64,000 nucleotides of DNA from GCA-003244245 sp050699955 (GTDB lineage: Bacteria > Actinomycetota > Actinomycetes > Mycobacteriales > Pseudonocardiaceae): NCBI GenBank assembly GCA_050699955.1, contig JBOHGD010000001.1:124001-188000 (forward strand), written 5' to 3'. Made by a program: the position numbers and the translations under genes. The first letter of the stretch is position 1; each line of letters begins with the position of its first letter. Below the pieces are notes generated by a model. The model was not told where the DNA came from. It did not search any database and was given only the letters and a program-made list of their open reading frames with translations. Shown piece by piece: positions 8,226 to 15,639 of this stretch.

Positions 8226-9300
8226 TGGTGGCGCCGCCCCGAGCGTGGTCGACCGTGTGGTCGACGTCGGCGTGGCGAGCTGGACAGCGACAGCCCGGGT
8301 ACACGCAGACTCGGTCGCGGATCTGAACGTGGCGGCGCAGCACGGTTCCGGCGAACCGGGCGGCTGGATCCTGCTCACCTGCCCGGCCCGCGCCATCCCG
8401 GGCACGGTGAGCGTGATGAGCCCGGTACTGGGCGGCGAGATCAGTGATCACCGTGGCCCACTGCCAGGTGCCGCACTCCTTGGCGGGTGCGGCCAATTCG
8501 GTCAGCAGGGTGGCCGGGATGTGCAGCTCGACGATCCCCCGCCGGCCCGGTGCCACGGCTGCGGCCGGGAGCCCGGTGCCGGTGCCGCGGGACCCGGTGC
8601 CCTCGGGGATCGCGGGGCGGCGACGGGTGATCCCGGCCAGGAGAAGCCGCCCGTCGGGGCAAGTGATGGCGTAGCGCCACTCCGCGTCGTGCCGGGCAGC
8701 CGCGATCGTGCGGGCGGTCTCGGCGGTGACCGGTCCCCACCCGGGGATCTCCCCAGGGCGCCGGTCGCGCCCGAGCAGGGTGGACAGCCCCACCCGTAGC
8801 TCGACGCCCACCCGCTGTCCTGTGGCGGGCTGCTCGGCACTGCCCGCGCTGTGCCCGTCATCCGGGCCAGCCGGGGCTTCGGCTGCGGGGGTGTCGTCCG
8901 ACGCGCCACCGGGGGTGGGGTCCTGCGCAGTGTCATCAGCAGTCACCTGGTCCAGCAGATCAGCGATGATCTGATCTCGGGTCAGCCGCGCCCAGCGGCC
9001 GTCGAGCAGGCCGAGGTAGATGCTGGCCCGCAGCGGGCCGATCCGTTCGGGGTGCCCGGCGCGTTTGGCGGCCTTGGCGAGGTCCTCGATCCGGGCGCAT
9101 GCGGCGGCGGCCTGGTCGGCGGGCAGCCTGCGTCCGGTGACGGTCGCGGTGCCGTCCTCATCCAGGTATCCGATCACGTCCCGATCCCGCACCGCGCTGG
9201 CATACCGGCGGGCGGCCCACTCCGGGTCCAGCGCAATGGCGAGTTTCTTGATCCGGGCCGCCAGCTCGCCGGAACCTGATAAACGGCCGGGGAGCCGGAT
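8205..9300 (-). pseudogene. DUF222/HNH-endonuclease (REP13E12-like) gene remnant, interrupted by the element
   Basis: The translation from about 9300 leftward matches the DUF222-HNH family. It reads ARIKKLAIALDPEWAARRYA, then DVIGYLDEDGTATVTGRRL and AAAACARIEDLAKAAKRAGH. A long Ala/Pro-rich linker and the HNH core VCVYPGCRCPARHADVDHT and DHARGGATIEANLG follow. The expected last part (the Cys-His-rich end of HNH and about 50 further residues) is missing because the frame runs into the integrase region. The first 100 or so residues normally preceding the visible part are also missing, and no proper start codon was found (GTG at 9192 is internal). The gene is thus broken at both ends. Members of this family are repetitive in actinobacteria. 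Confidence 0.85.
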
Positions 9301-9345
9301 ACTGCCCGGGTGACAACGGCAATTGCGGCACCCCTCCCCAATGCG

Positions 9346-9384
9346 CCGCCCGGCTCGGAGATCGGGGTAGTCCGAGCCGGGCGG
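9346..9384. terminator. Strong hairpin upstream of the HNH remnant
   Basis: A perfect 14-base inverted repeat, CCGCCCGGCTCGGA at 9346-9359 and its complement at 9371-9384, encloses an 11-base loop. It lacks a T-run, as is common for actinobacterial terminators. It could end transcription from either side or mark an old element edge; no complete flanking gene makes the choice clear. Confidence 0.5.
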
Positions 9385-9385
9385 T

Positions 9386-9942
9386 CTACGCCATCGTTAC
9401 TTGGGGTTCGGAGCCGGGATCCAGTGCCCCTCGATGATAGGAGGAACGCTGTGGGTGACGTTCAACGACTACCGTAGGGCAAACCCATTGAACCGAGCGT
9501 ATTCGGCTCTCGTCGTATGCCTTGTGGAGAAAGTGTACAGCCGCGAGTGGTTCGTGTTGAAGATGATAGGCAGGCACGCCGACTGACGGACAGCATCGTC
9601 GCAGGGTTCGATCGGTCGGCGCTTCATGCGCGGGTTTGGTAAAGGTGGCGGTCGCGAGCTTTTGTTCTCCGGTCAACTGAGCGAGGTCATCGACTTTCGC
9701 GAGGTCATCGACTTTCAACACTTCGGCCAGCCGGAGCAACAGCGAATCCGAGGTGTCAGTAACGATCCGTCTCAACCGCCTTGACCCTCTCGTCACTGCG
9801 CCCCACGAGCCCGTTCGGCACCGCACGCGTCATTCCCGCGCGCTGCCGATATGCCGTGTAACGGCGCAGGGTGACACGACGAGACGCACCTCGTCGGGGC
9901 CTACAGCTGGAGATCGGCCCGGACCTGCGCTAGAACTTGCCG
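9386..9942. other. Decayed or unassigned DNA with an 18-base tandem duplication
   Basis: No recognisable gene is present. A minus-strand ORF at 9386-9826 contains SDSLLLRLAEVLKVDDLAKV and is the best coding candidate. In it the tandem repeat GCGAGGTCATCGACTTTC (9681-9698 and 9699-9716, identical copies) gives an in-frame duplication of KVDDLA. The rest of that ORF resembles nothing I know. A 61-residue plus-strand ORF at 9401-9586 has no domain. GC is lower and codon pattern poorer than in the adjacent core genes, suggesting leftovers of past insertions. Confidence 0.4.
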
Positions 9943-10044
9943 ATGGGGCTGGCGTACGTGGTGGGCACGCACGACACCAAGGGCGCCGAGCTGCGCTACG
10001 TCGCCACCGCCCGCGCCGCGGATCTGCTCAAGACCGCCTGTCCC
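9943..10044 (+). pseudogene. N-terminal fragment of a Tm-1-like (UPF0261) protein
   Basis: The phrase GLAYVVGTHDTKGAELRYVA is the N-terminal signature of the Tm-1-like ATP-binding/UPF0261 family (VVGTxDTKGxEL). Only about 30 residues remain. The reading frame then changes character and runs, still in frame, into the SRPBCC gene. Full-length proteins are about 400 residues, so most of the gene has been deleted. The juxtaposition shows that DNA left of the aro cluster has been rearranged. Confidence 0.6.
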
Positions 10045-10074
10045 GCCGGTGACATCGACCCCCGAGGAGTACTC

Positions 10075-10542
10075 ATGCCCAGGCCCTACGCCAGCGCCGT
10101 CGTCCCCGCGGGCGCCGCCGACGTCTGGCACCTGGTCCGCGACTTCGCCGGTCTGCCCGGCTGGCACCCGGCGATCGCGGCCAGCGAGCTCATCTCCGGC
10201 ACCGCGACCGAGGTCGGGGCGGTGCGACGGCTGACCGTCGCCGACGGTGGCATCGTCGTCGAGCGCCTCGTCGCCCTCGACGACGGAGACCGCAGCTACA
10301 CCTACGAGATCCTGGAGGGCCCGTTCGCGGTGCGCCGCTACGTCTCCACGGTCCGGGTCACACCGGTCACCGATTCGGGGCACGCGTTCGTGGAATGGTG
10401 GTCGGAGTACGACGCGGACTCGCGTGACGAGGACGAGCTCTCCGCGCTGTTCGCCGACGGGGTCTACGCGGCGGGCATCGCGGCACTGCGCGAGCGGTTC
10501 ACCGTGATCCAGTCAGCAGCGATGGGATCCGATGCGCGATGA
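10075..10542 (+). CDS. SRPBCC-family (polyketide cyclase/START-like) protein
   Basis: This 155-residue protein begins MPRPYASAVVPAGAADVWHL and continues VRDFAGLPGWHPAIAASEL, the usual opening of MxaD/polyketide-cyclase-like SRPBCC proteins. A beta-rich middle and a C-terminal helix (DGVYAAGIAALRERF) complete the helix-grip fold, which binds a hydrophobic ligand in many relatives. The ATG at 10075 is chosen because it follows a GAGGAG-like ribosome-binding site and is where family similarity starts; the frame is open further upstream into the Tm-1-like remnant. Its stop overlaps the aroK start (ATGA), so the two are translationally coupled despite having no known shared pathway. Ligand and substrate unknown. 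Confidence 0.8.
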   Translation: MPRPYASAVVPAGAADVWHLVRDFAGLPGWHPAIAASELISGTATEVGAVRRLTVADGGIVVERLVALDDGDRSYTYEILEGPFAVRRYVSTVRVTPVTDSGHAFVEWWSEYDADSRDEDELSALFADGVYAAGIAALRERFTVIQSAAMGSDAR

Positions 10543-11045
10543 ATGGACCAGTACTGATCTTGATCGGCCCTCCCGGCTCTGGAAAGAGCACTGTCGGCAG
10601 GCTTGTCGCAGCCAAGCTCGGTGTCGGGTTCCGCGATTTCGACGATGATGTGGAGAATGAGTGCGGCCTGCCGGCCGGCGAACTGGTGGTGAAGCTGGGC
10701 CGGGAGGGGTTCAGCGCGGTCGAGTGCAGCCTCATCGGACCGGTCCTTGCACACCATGCGGGTGTGCTCGCCCTTGGTGGTGGCACGCCGCTGAACCCCG
10801 AGGTCCAAGAACAGCTGAAACCCTTCCACATTGTGTTCCTCGACGTGGAGCTCAATGAGCTGCTTCGCCGGGAGGGGCTGGTTACCTTGCATCCGTGGAT
10901 GCTCCCTCATCCGCGGGCGCATCTTCGGAAACTGCTTTCCGAGCGACGGCCGATCTATGAGGCGGTCTCCAGCGTCGTCGTGTCGACGACCGGTCGCGGC
11001 GCTGAGGACGTAGCGGCAGAGGTATTGCTGACTCTGCCCGCGTGA
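10539..11045 (+). CDS. aroK: Shikimate kinase (AroK-like, atypical substrate residues)
   Basis: This 168-residue P-loop kinase phosphorylates shikimate in the chorismate pathway if it is orthodox. Visible features are Walker A GPPGSGKST at about residues 10-18, the FRDFDDDVE acidic motif (the DxD that binds shikimate and Mg), the LGGGTPL glycine loop, and ERRPIY near the C-terminus. Two arginines expected from Mycobacterium tuberculosis AroK are absent. The EFRRIE segment is GFSAVE here (Arg58 to Ser), and the lid segment VRPLL is LHPWM (Arg117 to His). The context, 64 bases before aroB and then aroQ, strongly supports the pathway assignment. The usual upstream aroC is missing. It may be a functional variant, a degenerate copy, or a kinase with a changed substrate. 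Confidence 0.8.
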   Translation: MNGPVLILIGPPGSGKSTVGRLVAAKLGVGFRDFDDDVENECGLPAGELVVKLGREGFSAVECSLIGPVLAHHAGVLALGGGTPLNPEVQEQLKPFHIVFLDVELNELLRREGLVTLHPWMLPHPRAHLRKLLSERRPIYEAVSSVVVSTTGRGAEDVAAEVLLTLPA

Positions 11046-11109
11046 TCGTGCGGGGATACTCAGCGGGTGGAAGGTTCGCCGAGTCGGTTGCGCAGGCGGG
11101 AGGAGCGGG

Positions 11110-12240
11110 ATGAGCGAGACCGGTCGAGCCGCTGGCACTGAGCCGATCCGGATTCGGGTGGCGACTGCCCAGCCCTACGACGTCGTCGTCGGGCGGGACC
11201 TGCAGGGCGAGCTGCTCGCCGCGATAGGCGGTGGCACTGTTGCGATCGTGCATCAGCCGACGGTGGCCGACCGGGCCGAGGCGTTGCGCGCCGCGCTGGA
11301 GTCCGCAGGTGCCGATGCCCGCCGCATCGAGGTGCCCGACGCGGAGGACGGCAAGAGCCTGGCGGTCGCGGGCTTCTGCTGGGGGGTGCTAGGGGAGATC
11401 GGGCTGGACCGCACCGGGACCGTCGTCGCGCTGGGTGGCGGCGCGGTCACCGACGTCGCCGGGTTCGTCGCCGCCACCTGGTTGCGCGGGATTCGGGTGG
11501 TGCAGGTACCCACCACGTTGCTGGCGATGGTGGACGCCGCGGTGGGCGGCAAGACCGGGATCAACACCGAGGCGGGCAAGAACCTGGTAGGCGCCTTCCA
11601 TGAGCCCGCGGCGGTACTGGTCGATCTGGCGACCTGCCAGACCCTGCCGCGACCGGAACTCATCGCAGGCATGGCCGAGGTGGTCAAGGCAGGCTTCATC
11701 GCCGATCCAGTGATTCTGGACCGCATCGAGGCCGACCCGGCCGCCGCGCTGGACCCCGCCGGAGCCGTGCTGGAGGAGCTGGTCGGTCGCGCGATCAAGG
11801 TGAAGGCCGAGGTGGTGGCTGCCGACCTGCGGGAGTCGCACCTGCGGGAGGTGCTCAACTACGGGCACACCTTGGGTCATGCCGTGGAGCATCGGGAGGG
11901 CTACCGTTGGCGCCACGGCGCCGCGGTCAGCGTCGGGCTGGTCTTCGCCGCAGAGCTGGCCCGTCTCGCCGGGCGGCTGGACGACGTCACCGCGCACCGG
12001 CACCGGCGAGTGCTCGGCTCGATCGGCCTGCCCACCGGCTACGACGCCGACGCGCTGCCTGAGCTGCTGGAGAGCATGCGCAACGACAAGAAGACCCGGT
12101 CCGGGGTGCTGCGCTTCGTGGTGCTCGACGGGCTGGCCAAGCCAGGGCGGCTGGAAGGCCCAAGCCCCGAGCTGCTCGCCGCGGCCTACGGAGCCGTGGC
12201 CGGCGACGTTGACGGTCAGAGGGGGGAGAACTCGCGGTGA
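11110..12240 (+). CDS. aroB: 3-dehydroquinate synthase
   Basis: This 376-residue cytosolic, NAD- and metal-dependent enzyme converts DAHP to 3-dehydroquinate, the second step of the shikimate pathway. Typical motifs are ALGGGAVTDVAGFVAATWLR (about residues 108-127), PTTLLAMVDAAVGGKTGIN (about 137-155), KNLVGAFHEP, and LNYGHTLGHAVEH (about 251-263). The last of these carries metal-binding histidines. Length is normal for the family. It starts with ATG preceded by a GGAGGAGCGGG purine run. The stop overlaps the GTG of aroQ by four bases, so aroB and aroQ are translationally coupled. Confidence 0.96.
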   Translation: MSETGRAAGTEPIRIRVATAQPYDVVVGRDLQGELLAAIGGGTVAIVHQPTVADRAEALRAALESAGADARRIEVPDAEDGKSLAVAGFCWGVLGEIGLDRTGTVVALGGGAVTDVAGFVAATWLRGIRVVQVPTTLLAMVDAAVGGKTGINTEAGKNLVGAFHEPAAVLVDLATCQTLPRPELIAGMAEVVKAGFIADPVILDRIEADPAAALDPAGAVLEELVGRAIKVKAEVVAADLRESHLREVLNYGHTLGHAVEHREGYRWRHGAAVSVGLVFAAELARLAGRLDDVTAHRHRRVLGSIGLPTGYDADALPELLESMRNDKKTRSGVLRFVVLDGLAKPGRLEGPSPELLAAAYGAVAGDVDGQRGENSR

Positions 12241-12671
12241 AGGTACTGGTGCTCAACGGGCCGAACCTCGGCCGGCTCGGGACGCGCGAACCCGACATCT
12301 ACGGCGCGACCAGCTACGGTGATCTGGTGGCGCTGTGCCAGCGGGTCGGTACCGAACTCGGGCTGGAGGTGGACGTACGGCAGACCGACCACGAGGGCGA
12401 CATGCTCAGCTGGCTGCACGAGGCTGCCGATACCGACACTCCGGTGGTGCTCAACGCCGCCGCATGGACGCACTACTCGATCGCGGTCCGCGACGCCGCG
12501 GCGCAGCTTTCGATGCCGCTGGTGGAGGTGCACATCAGCAATGTGCACGCGCGCGAACCCTTCCGGCAGCACAGCCTGCTGTCCGCGGTCGCCTCCGGCG
12601 TCATCGTGGGTCTCGGCGTCGACGGCTACTCCCTCGCGCTGCGCTGGATCGCAGGCCGCGCCAGCACCTGA
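12237..12671 (+). CDS. aroQ: 3-dehydroquinate dehydratase, type II
   Basis: This 144-residue type II dehydroquinase dehydrates 3-dehydroquinate to 3-dehydroshikimate. It opens LVLNGPNLGRLGTREP (active-site Asn and Arg). It continues with IYGATSY (catalytic Tyr region), VVLNAAAWTHYSIA (the conserved Asn/His substrate loop) and LVEVHISNVHAREPF (catalytic His and substrate-binding Arg). The family is dodecameric. GTG at 12237 overlaps the aroB stop. With aroK and aroB it covers three consecutive-type shikimate pathway functions in one unit. Confidence 0.96.
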   Translation: MKVLVLNGPNLGRLGTREPDIYGATSYGDLVALCQRVGTELGLEVDVRQTDHEGDMLSWLHEAADTDTPVVLNAAAWTHYSIAVRDAAAQLSMPLVEVHISNVHAREPFRQHSLLSAVASGVIVGLGVDGYSLALRWIAGRAST

Positions 12672-12711
12672 GGGCGGGCACCGAACGTGGTCAACCGCTA
12701 CCGTCGAGGTC

Positions 12712-13812
12712 ATGTCCCACCTCACCCGCCGTGCGGCGCTCCGTGTCCAGCTGCATGAGCTGGGACTCGAGGCGCTGCTGGTCACCAGCCTGGTCAACCT
12801 TCGTTACCTCACCGGGTTCACGGGTTCGAACGGGGCCCTGCTCATCCACGCCGAGGGCGAAGCGCAGACCGTGTTCTGCACCGACGGCCGCTACCGCACC
12901 CAGTCCGAGCGGCAGGTGCCGGAGCTGCGGCGGGTGCTCGGACGGGGCGCCGACCTGCGACTGGTGATGGAGGCCGTCGAAGCGGGGATCGGCAGGCTGG
13001 GTTTCGAGAGCCACGTGATGACGATCGACGGGCTCGGCGCACTCGCGGAGGTCATCGACGCGGACCGGCTGGTCCCCATCTCCCGGTCGGTGGAACGGCT
13101 GCGGCTGGTCAAGGACGAGTCTGAGATCGCGGCGTTACGGACAGCCTGCGCGGCTGCCGACACCGCCCTGGCCGGCCTGCTCACCGACGGCGGGTTGCGG
13201 CCCGGCCGCACCGAGCTGGAGGTGGCCCGCGATCTGGAGGCTCGGATGGTCGCGGCAGGGGCGGCAGGGCCGTCGTTCGAGACGATCGTGGCAGCCGGGC
13301 CCAACTCGGCGATTCCGCATCACCGGCCCACCGGGACGCAGCTGCGTCCCGGTGACCTGGTGAAGATGGACTTCGGGGCACTGGTCGACGGCTACCACTC
13401 GGACATGACCCGCACCGTGGTGCTCGGGGAGCCCGCCGAGTGGCAGCGCGAGCTCTACGACCTGGTGGCTGCGGCCCAGGCCGCCGGTCGCGCCGCGCTG
13501 CGGGTGGGGGCCGACGTCCGCGATGTGGACTCGGCGGCCCGGGATCTCATCGTGCGGGCCGGGTACGGCGAGAACTTCGTGCACGGCCTGGGGCATGGGG
13601 TCGGCCTGCAGATCCACGAGGCTCCGGCGTTGTCGCAGCTAGGGGTAGGTACACTCACGTCGGGCATGGTGGTCACGGTCGAGCCGGGCGTGTACCTGGC
13701 GGGCCGGGGCGGCGTGCGAATCGAGGACACCCTCGCCGTCTGCGACGGCGAGCCTGACATCCTCACCCTGACCACGAGGGACCTCGTGGTCGCTGAGGAC
13801 CACACCTTCTAA
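12712..13812 (+). CDS. Xaa-Pro peptidase family (M24) aminopeptidase
   Basis: This 366-residue creatinase-fold metallopeptidase removes N-terminal residues next to proline. An N-terminal creatinase-N domain (residues 1-130, LRYLTGFTGSNGALLIHAEG) precedes the pita-bread catalytic domain. Metal ligands are visible in KMDFGALVDGYHSDMTRTV (two Asp), HGLGHGVGLQIHEAP (His), TVEPGVYLAGRGG (Glu) and VRIEDT (Glu). The start at ATG 12712 is chosen because similarity begins there; the same frame is open upstream through aroQ in a shadow. It lies between aroQ and efp, a usual actinobacterial position, consistent with turnover of Pro-containing peptides beside EF-P. Confidence 0.92.
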   Translation: MSHLTRRAALRVQLHELGLEALLVTSLVNLRYLTGFTGSNGALLIHAEGEAQTVFCTDGRYRTQSERQVPELRRVLGRGADLRLVMEAVEAGIGRLGFESHVMTIDGLGALAEVIDADRLVPISRSVERLRLVKDESEIAALRTACAAADTALAGLLTDGGLRPGRTELEVARDLEARMVAAGAAGPSFETIVAAGPNSAIPHHRPTGTQLRPGDLVKMDFGALVDGYHSDMTRTVVLGEPAEWQRELYDLVAAAQAAGRAALRVGADVRDVDSAARDLIVRAGYGENFVHGLGHGVGLQIHEAPALSQLGVGTLTSGMVVTVEPGVYLAGRGGVRIEDTLAVCDGEPDILTLTTRDLVVAEDHTF

Positions 13813-13832
13813 CAGCGGGAGCGCAGGCTGAC

Positions 13833-14396
13833 GTGGCCACCACCAACGACCTGAAGAACGGGCTCGTACTCAACCTCGACGGCCAACTGTGGTCGATCGT
13901 GAACTTTCAGCACGTCAAGCCGGGCAAGGGCGGTGCCTTTGTGCGGACCACCCTGAAGAATGTGCTGTCCGGCAAGGTCGTGGACAAGACGTTCAACGCA
14001 GGCACCAAGGTCGACACCGCCACGGTGGACCGCCGTGACATGACCTACCTGTACGCCGACGGCGCCGACTTCGTCTTCATGGATACCGATACCTACGACC
14101 AGATCACCGTACCTGGTGAGACCGTGGGCAATGCGGCGAAGTACCTGCTGGACAACCTGGGCGTGCTGGTCGCCGTGCATGAGGGGACTCCACTCTACGT
14201 CGAACTGCCTACGTCCGTGGAGCTGATCATCTCGCACACCGATCCGGGACTGCAAGGCGACCGGTCGACCGGCGGCACCAAACCCGCCACGCTGGAAACG
14301 GGTGCGGAGATCCAGGTGCCGCTGTTCGTCAGCACCGGCGAGAAGGTGAAGGTCGACACCCGGGACGGGCGTTACCTCGGCCGCGTCAGCTCCTGA
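13833..14396 (+). CDS. efp: Translation elongation factor P
   Basis: This 187-residue, three-domain factor relieves ribosomes stalled on polyproline stretches. It begins with GTG, MATTNDLKNGLVLNLDGQLW. The tip loop HVKPGKGGAF at about residues 28-37 carries the lysine that reaches the peptidyl-transferase centre. The C-terminal OB domain ends DGRYLGRVSS, as in other EF-Ps. No EpmA/EpmB modification genes are seen; actinobacterial EF-P with this PGKGGA loop can act unmodified. It is separated from the peptidase by 20 bases and from nusB by one base. Confidence 0.97.
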   Translation: MATTNDLKNGLVLNLDGQLWSIVNFQHVKPGKGGAFVRTTLKNVLSGKVVDKTFNAGTKVDTATVDRRDMTYLYADGADFVFMDTDTYDQITVPGETVGNAAKYLLDNLGVLVAVHEGTPLYVELPTSVELIISHTDPGLQGDRSTGGTKPATLETGAEIQVPLFVSTGEKVKVDTRDGRYLGRVSS

Positions 14397-14397
14397 G

Positions 14398-14805
14398 ATG
14401 GGCGCTCGGAGCAAGGCCCGCAAGCGCGCTGTCGATATTCTCTTCGAATCCGACCTGCGGGGGGTCGACCCGCTCGAACTGCTCGCCGAGCGGGTCGAGT
14501 CGACCGACGTACCCCCGATCAGCGACTACACGGTTGCTTTGGTGCAGGGTGTGATGTCCCACCGGGAGGACATCGATCGCCTGCTCACCGAGCAAGCCCG
14601 GGATTGGACGCTTGCGCGGATGCCCGCGGTGGACCGCGCAGTGCTTCGGCTGGGCACCTACGAGGTGCTGTTCTCCGACGAGGTGGATGACGCAGTAGCC
14701 ATCGACGAGGCAATCGAACTGGCCAGAGCCCTGTCGACCGATGAGTCGCCACGGTTCATCAATGGGGTTCTCGGGGCTATCGCGTCGCTGACACACGGCC
14801 CATAA
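14398..14805 (+). CDS. nusB: Transcription antitermination factor NusB
   Basis: This 135-residue all-helical protein binds boxA RNA with NusE (S10) in rRNA antitermination. It begins GARSKARKRAVDILFESDLR, the basic N-terminal RNA-binding helix of the family. It ends with the conserved MPAVDRAVLRLGTYEVLF, VAIDEAIELARALSTDESPRF and INGVLGAI segments. It starts one base after the efp stop and is convergent to bldD, from which a stem-loop separates it. Confidence 0.96.
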   Translation: MGARSKARKRAVDILFESDLRGVDPLELLAERVESTDVPPISDYTVALVQGVMSHREDIDRLLTEQARDWTLARMPAVDRAVLRLGTYEVLFSDEVDDAVAIDEAIELARALSTDESPRFINGVLGAIASLTHGP

Positions 14806-14833
14806 GCGCTGAAGTGGTCCCCCCGTGCCCCCC

Positions 14834-14860
14834 GCCGATCGCCACTCACGAACGGTCGGC
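14834..14860. terminator. Stem-loop between convergent nusB and bldD
   Basis: GCCGATCG at 14834-14841 pairs with CGGTCGGC at 14853-14860 (eight pairs, one G-U) around an 11-base loop. It lies between two convergent genes, so it may act in both directions. There is no clear T-run. Confidence 0.45.
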
Positions 14861-14868
14861 TGCTGCCC

Positions 14869-15357
14869 CTACTCCTCCTTCGCGGGGCGAGCTTCCGGAG
14901 GCAGAACTCCCCAGCCGATCAGTTGCTCGGTGAGCTCGCCCGGTGACATGTCGTAGATGATCGCCAGGGAACGCAGGTCCTCGGTGCGGATAGACAGCAC
15001 CTTGCCGTTGTAGTCCCCGCGCTGACTCTGAATCGTTGCGGCGTAACGCGCCAGCGGACCGATCTTGTCCACCGGCAACTGCTGCAGACGTTCCAGGTTG
15101 ATCACGATCTTGGTAGCTGGCTCGCCACCGGAGGGCACCCTGCCCTCAGGAAGCAGTTCGGCAACCGGGACACCGTAGAAGTCGGCCAGTTCGGCCAGCT
15201 TCTGCACTGTGACCGCCCGGTCACCCCGTTCGTAGGAGCCGACCACCACTGCCTTCCAGCGGCCCCCTGACTTCTGTTCGACACCGTGCAGGGACAGACC
15301 CTGCTGTTGACGGATGCCGCGCAGCTTGGACCCTAGAGCCTTGGCGTAGTCGCCCAT
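14869..15357 (-). CDS. bldD: Developmental regulator BldD (c-di-GMP-responsive)
   Basis: The 162-residue protein has an N-terminal XRE helix-turn-helix (residues 1-70, GSKLRGIRQQQGLSLHGVE and GSYERGDRAVTVQKLAELAD) and a C-terminal BldD domain. The c-di-GMP signature RxD-x8-RxxD is intact: RGD in QRGDYNG and RTED downstream (about residues 115-130). In Streptomyces, c-di-GMP makes BldD dimerise and repress sporulation genes during vegetative growth; the same job is inferred here. It is transcribed away from pyrR, from the shared 280-base intergenic region. The ATG at 15357 follows a GAAGGAGAAG ribosome-binding site on the minus strand. Confidence 0.95.
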   Translation of the reverse strand: MGDYAKALGSKLRGIRQQQGLSLHGVEQKSGGRWKAVVVGSYERGDRAVTVQKLAELADFYGVPVAELLPEGRVPSGGEPATKIVINLERLQQLPVDKIGPLARYAATIQSQRGDYNGKVLSIRTEDLRSLAIIYDMSPGELTEQLIGWGVLPPEARPAKEE

Positions 15358-15433
15358 CTAGCGCTTCTCCTTCATCAGAACCCCGACCAGTCAGCGGCTC
15401 TGGAGCGCCGCCGGAGGATCGGAATGATACGGA

Positions 15434-15455
15434 GAGTAATGCTGCGCTGAGTAAC
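15434..15455 (-). promoter_or_regulatory. Candidate BldD box upstream of bldD
   Basis: On the minus strand the sequence TTACTCAGCGCAG (plus 15442-15454) fits the first ten positions of the BldD consensus TNACNC(A/T)GNGTNA but not its last three. The plus strand shows GAGTAAT at 15434-15440 and GAGTAAC at 15449-15455 as direct repeats. It is about 90 bases upstream of bldD, as expected for autoregulation. Weak match. Confidence 0.3.
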
Positions 15456-15607
15456 CTCCCAGGTCAAGCAGTTGCAGCCCGAACGCGTCGGCGAGTCGCG
15501 CACACCACCCGTACGGGGCAGCGGAGGCGGCAGCATCCACGCGCTGCTGTCCTGCTACCGTCCCGATCAGGTTCGGGCGCCCGCCCGGCGCCTGACGTCC
15601 TTTAAGA

Positions 15608-15634
15608 CCCGTCCGGCGAGGCGGGGAAGGAGGT
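15608..15634 (+). promoter_or_regulatory. PyrR-binding hairpin overlapping the pyrR leader
   Basis: CCCGTC at 15608-15613 pairs with GGCGGG at 15620-15625 around the six-base loop CGGCGA. The hairpin contains TCCGGCGAGG (15612-15621), which fits the PyrR-binding consensus UCCNGNGAGG. The ribosome-binding site GGAGGT (15629-15634) follows at once and the GTG start is at 15640. PyrR bound with UMP would mask translation initiation, as described for mycobacterial pyr leaders. No attenuator terminator is seen. Confidence 0.75.
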
Positions 15635-15639
15635 CGACC

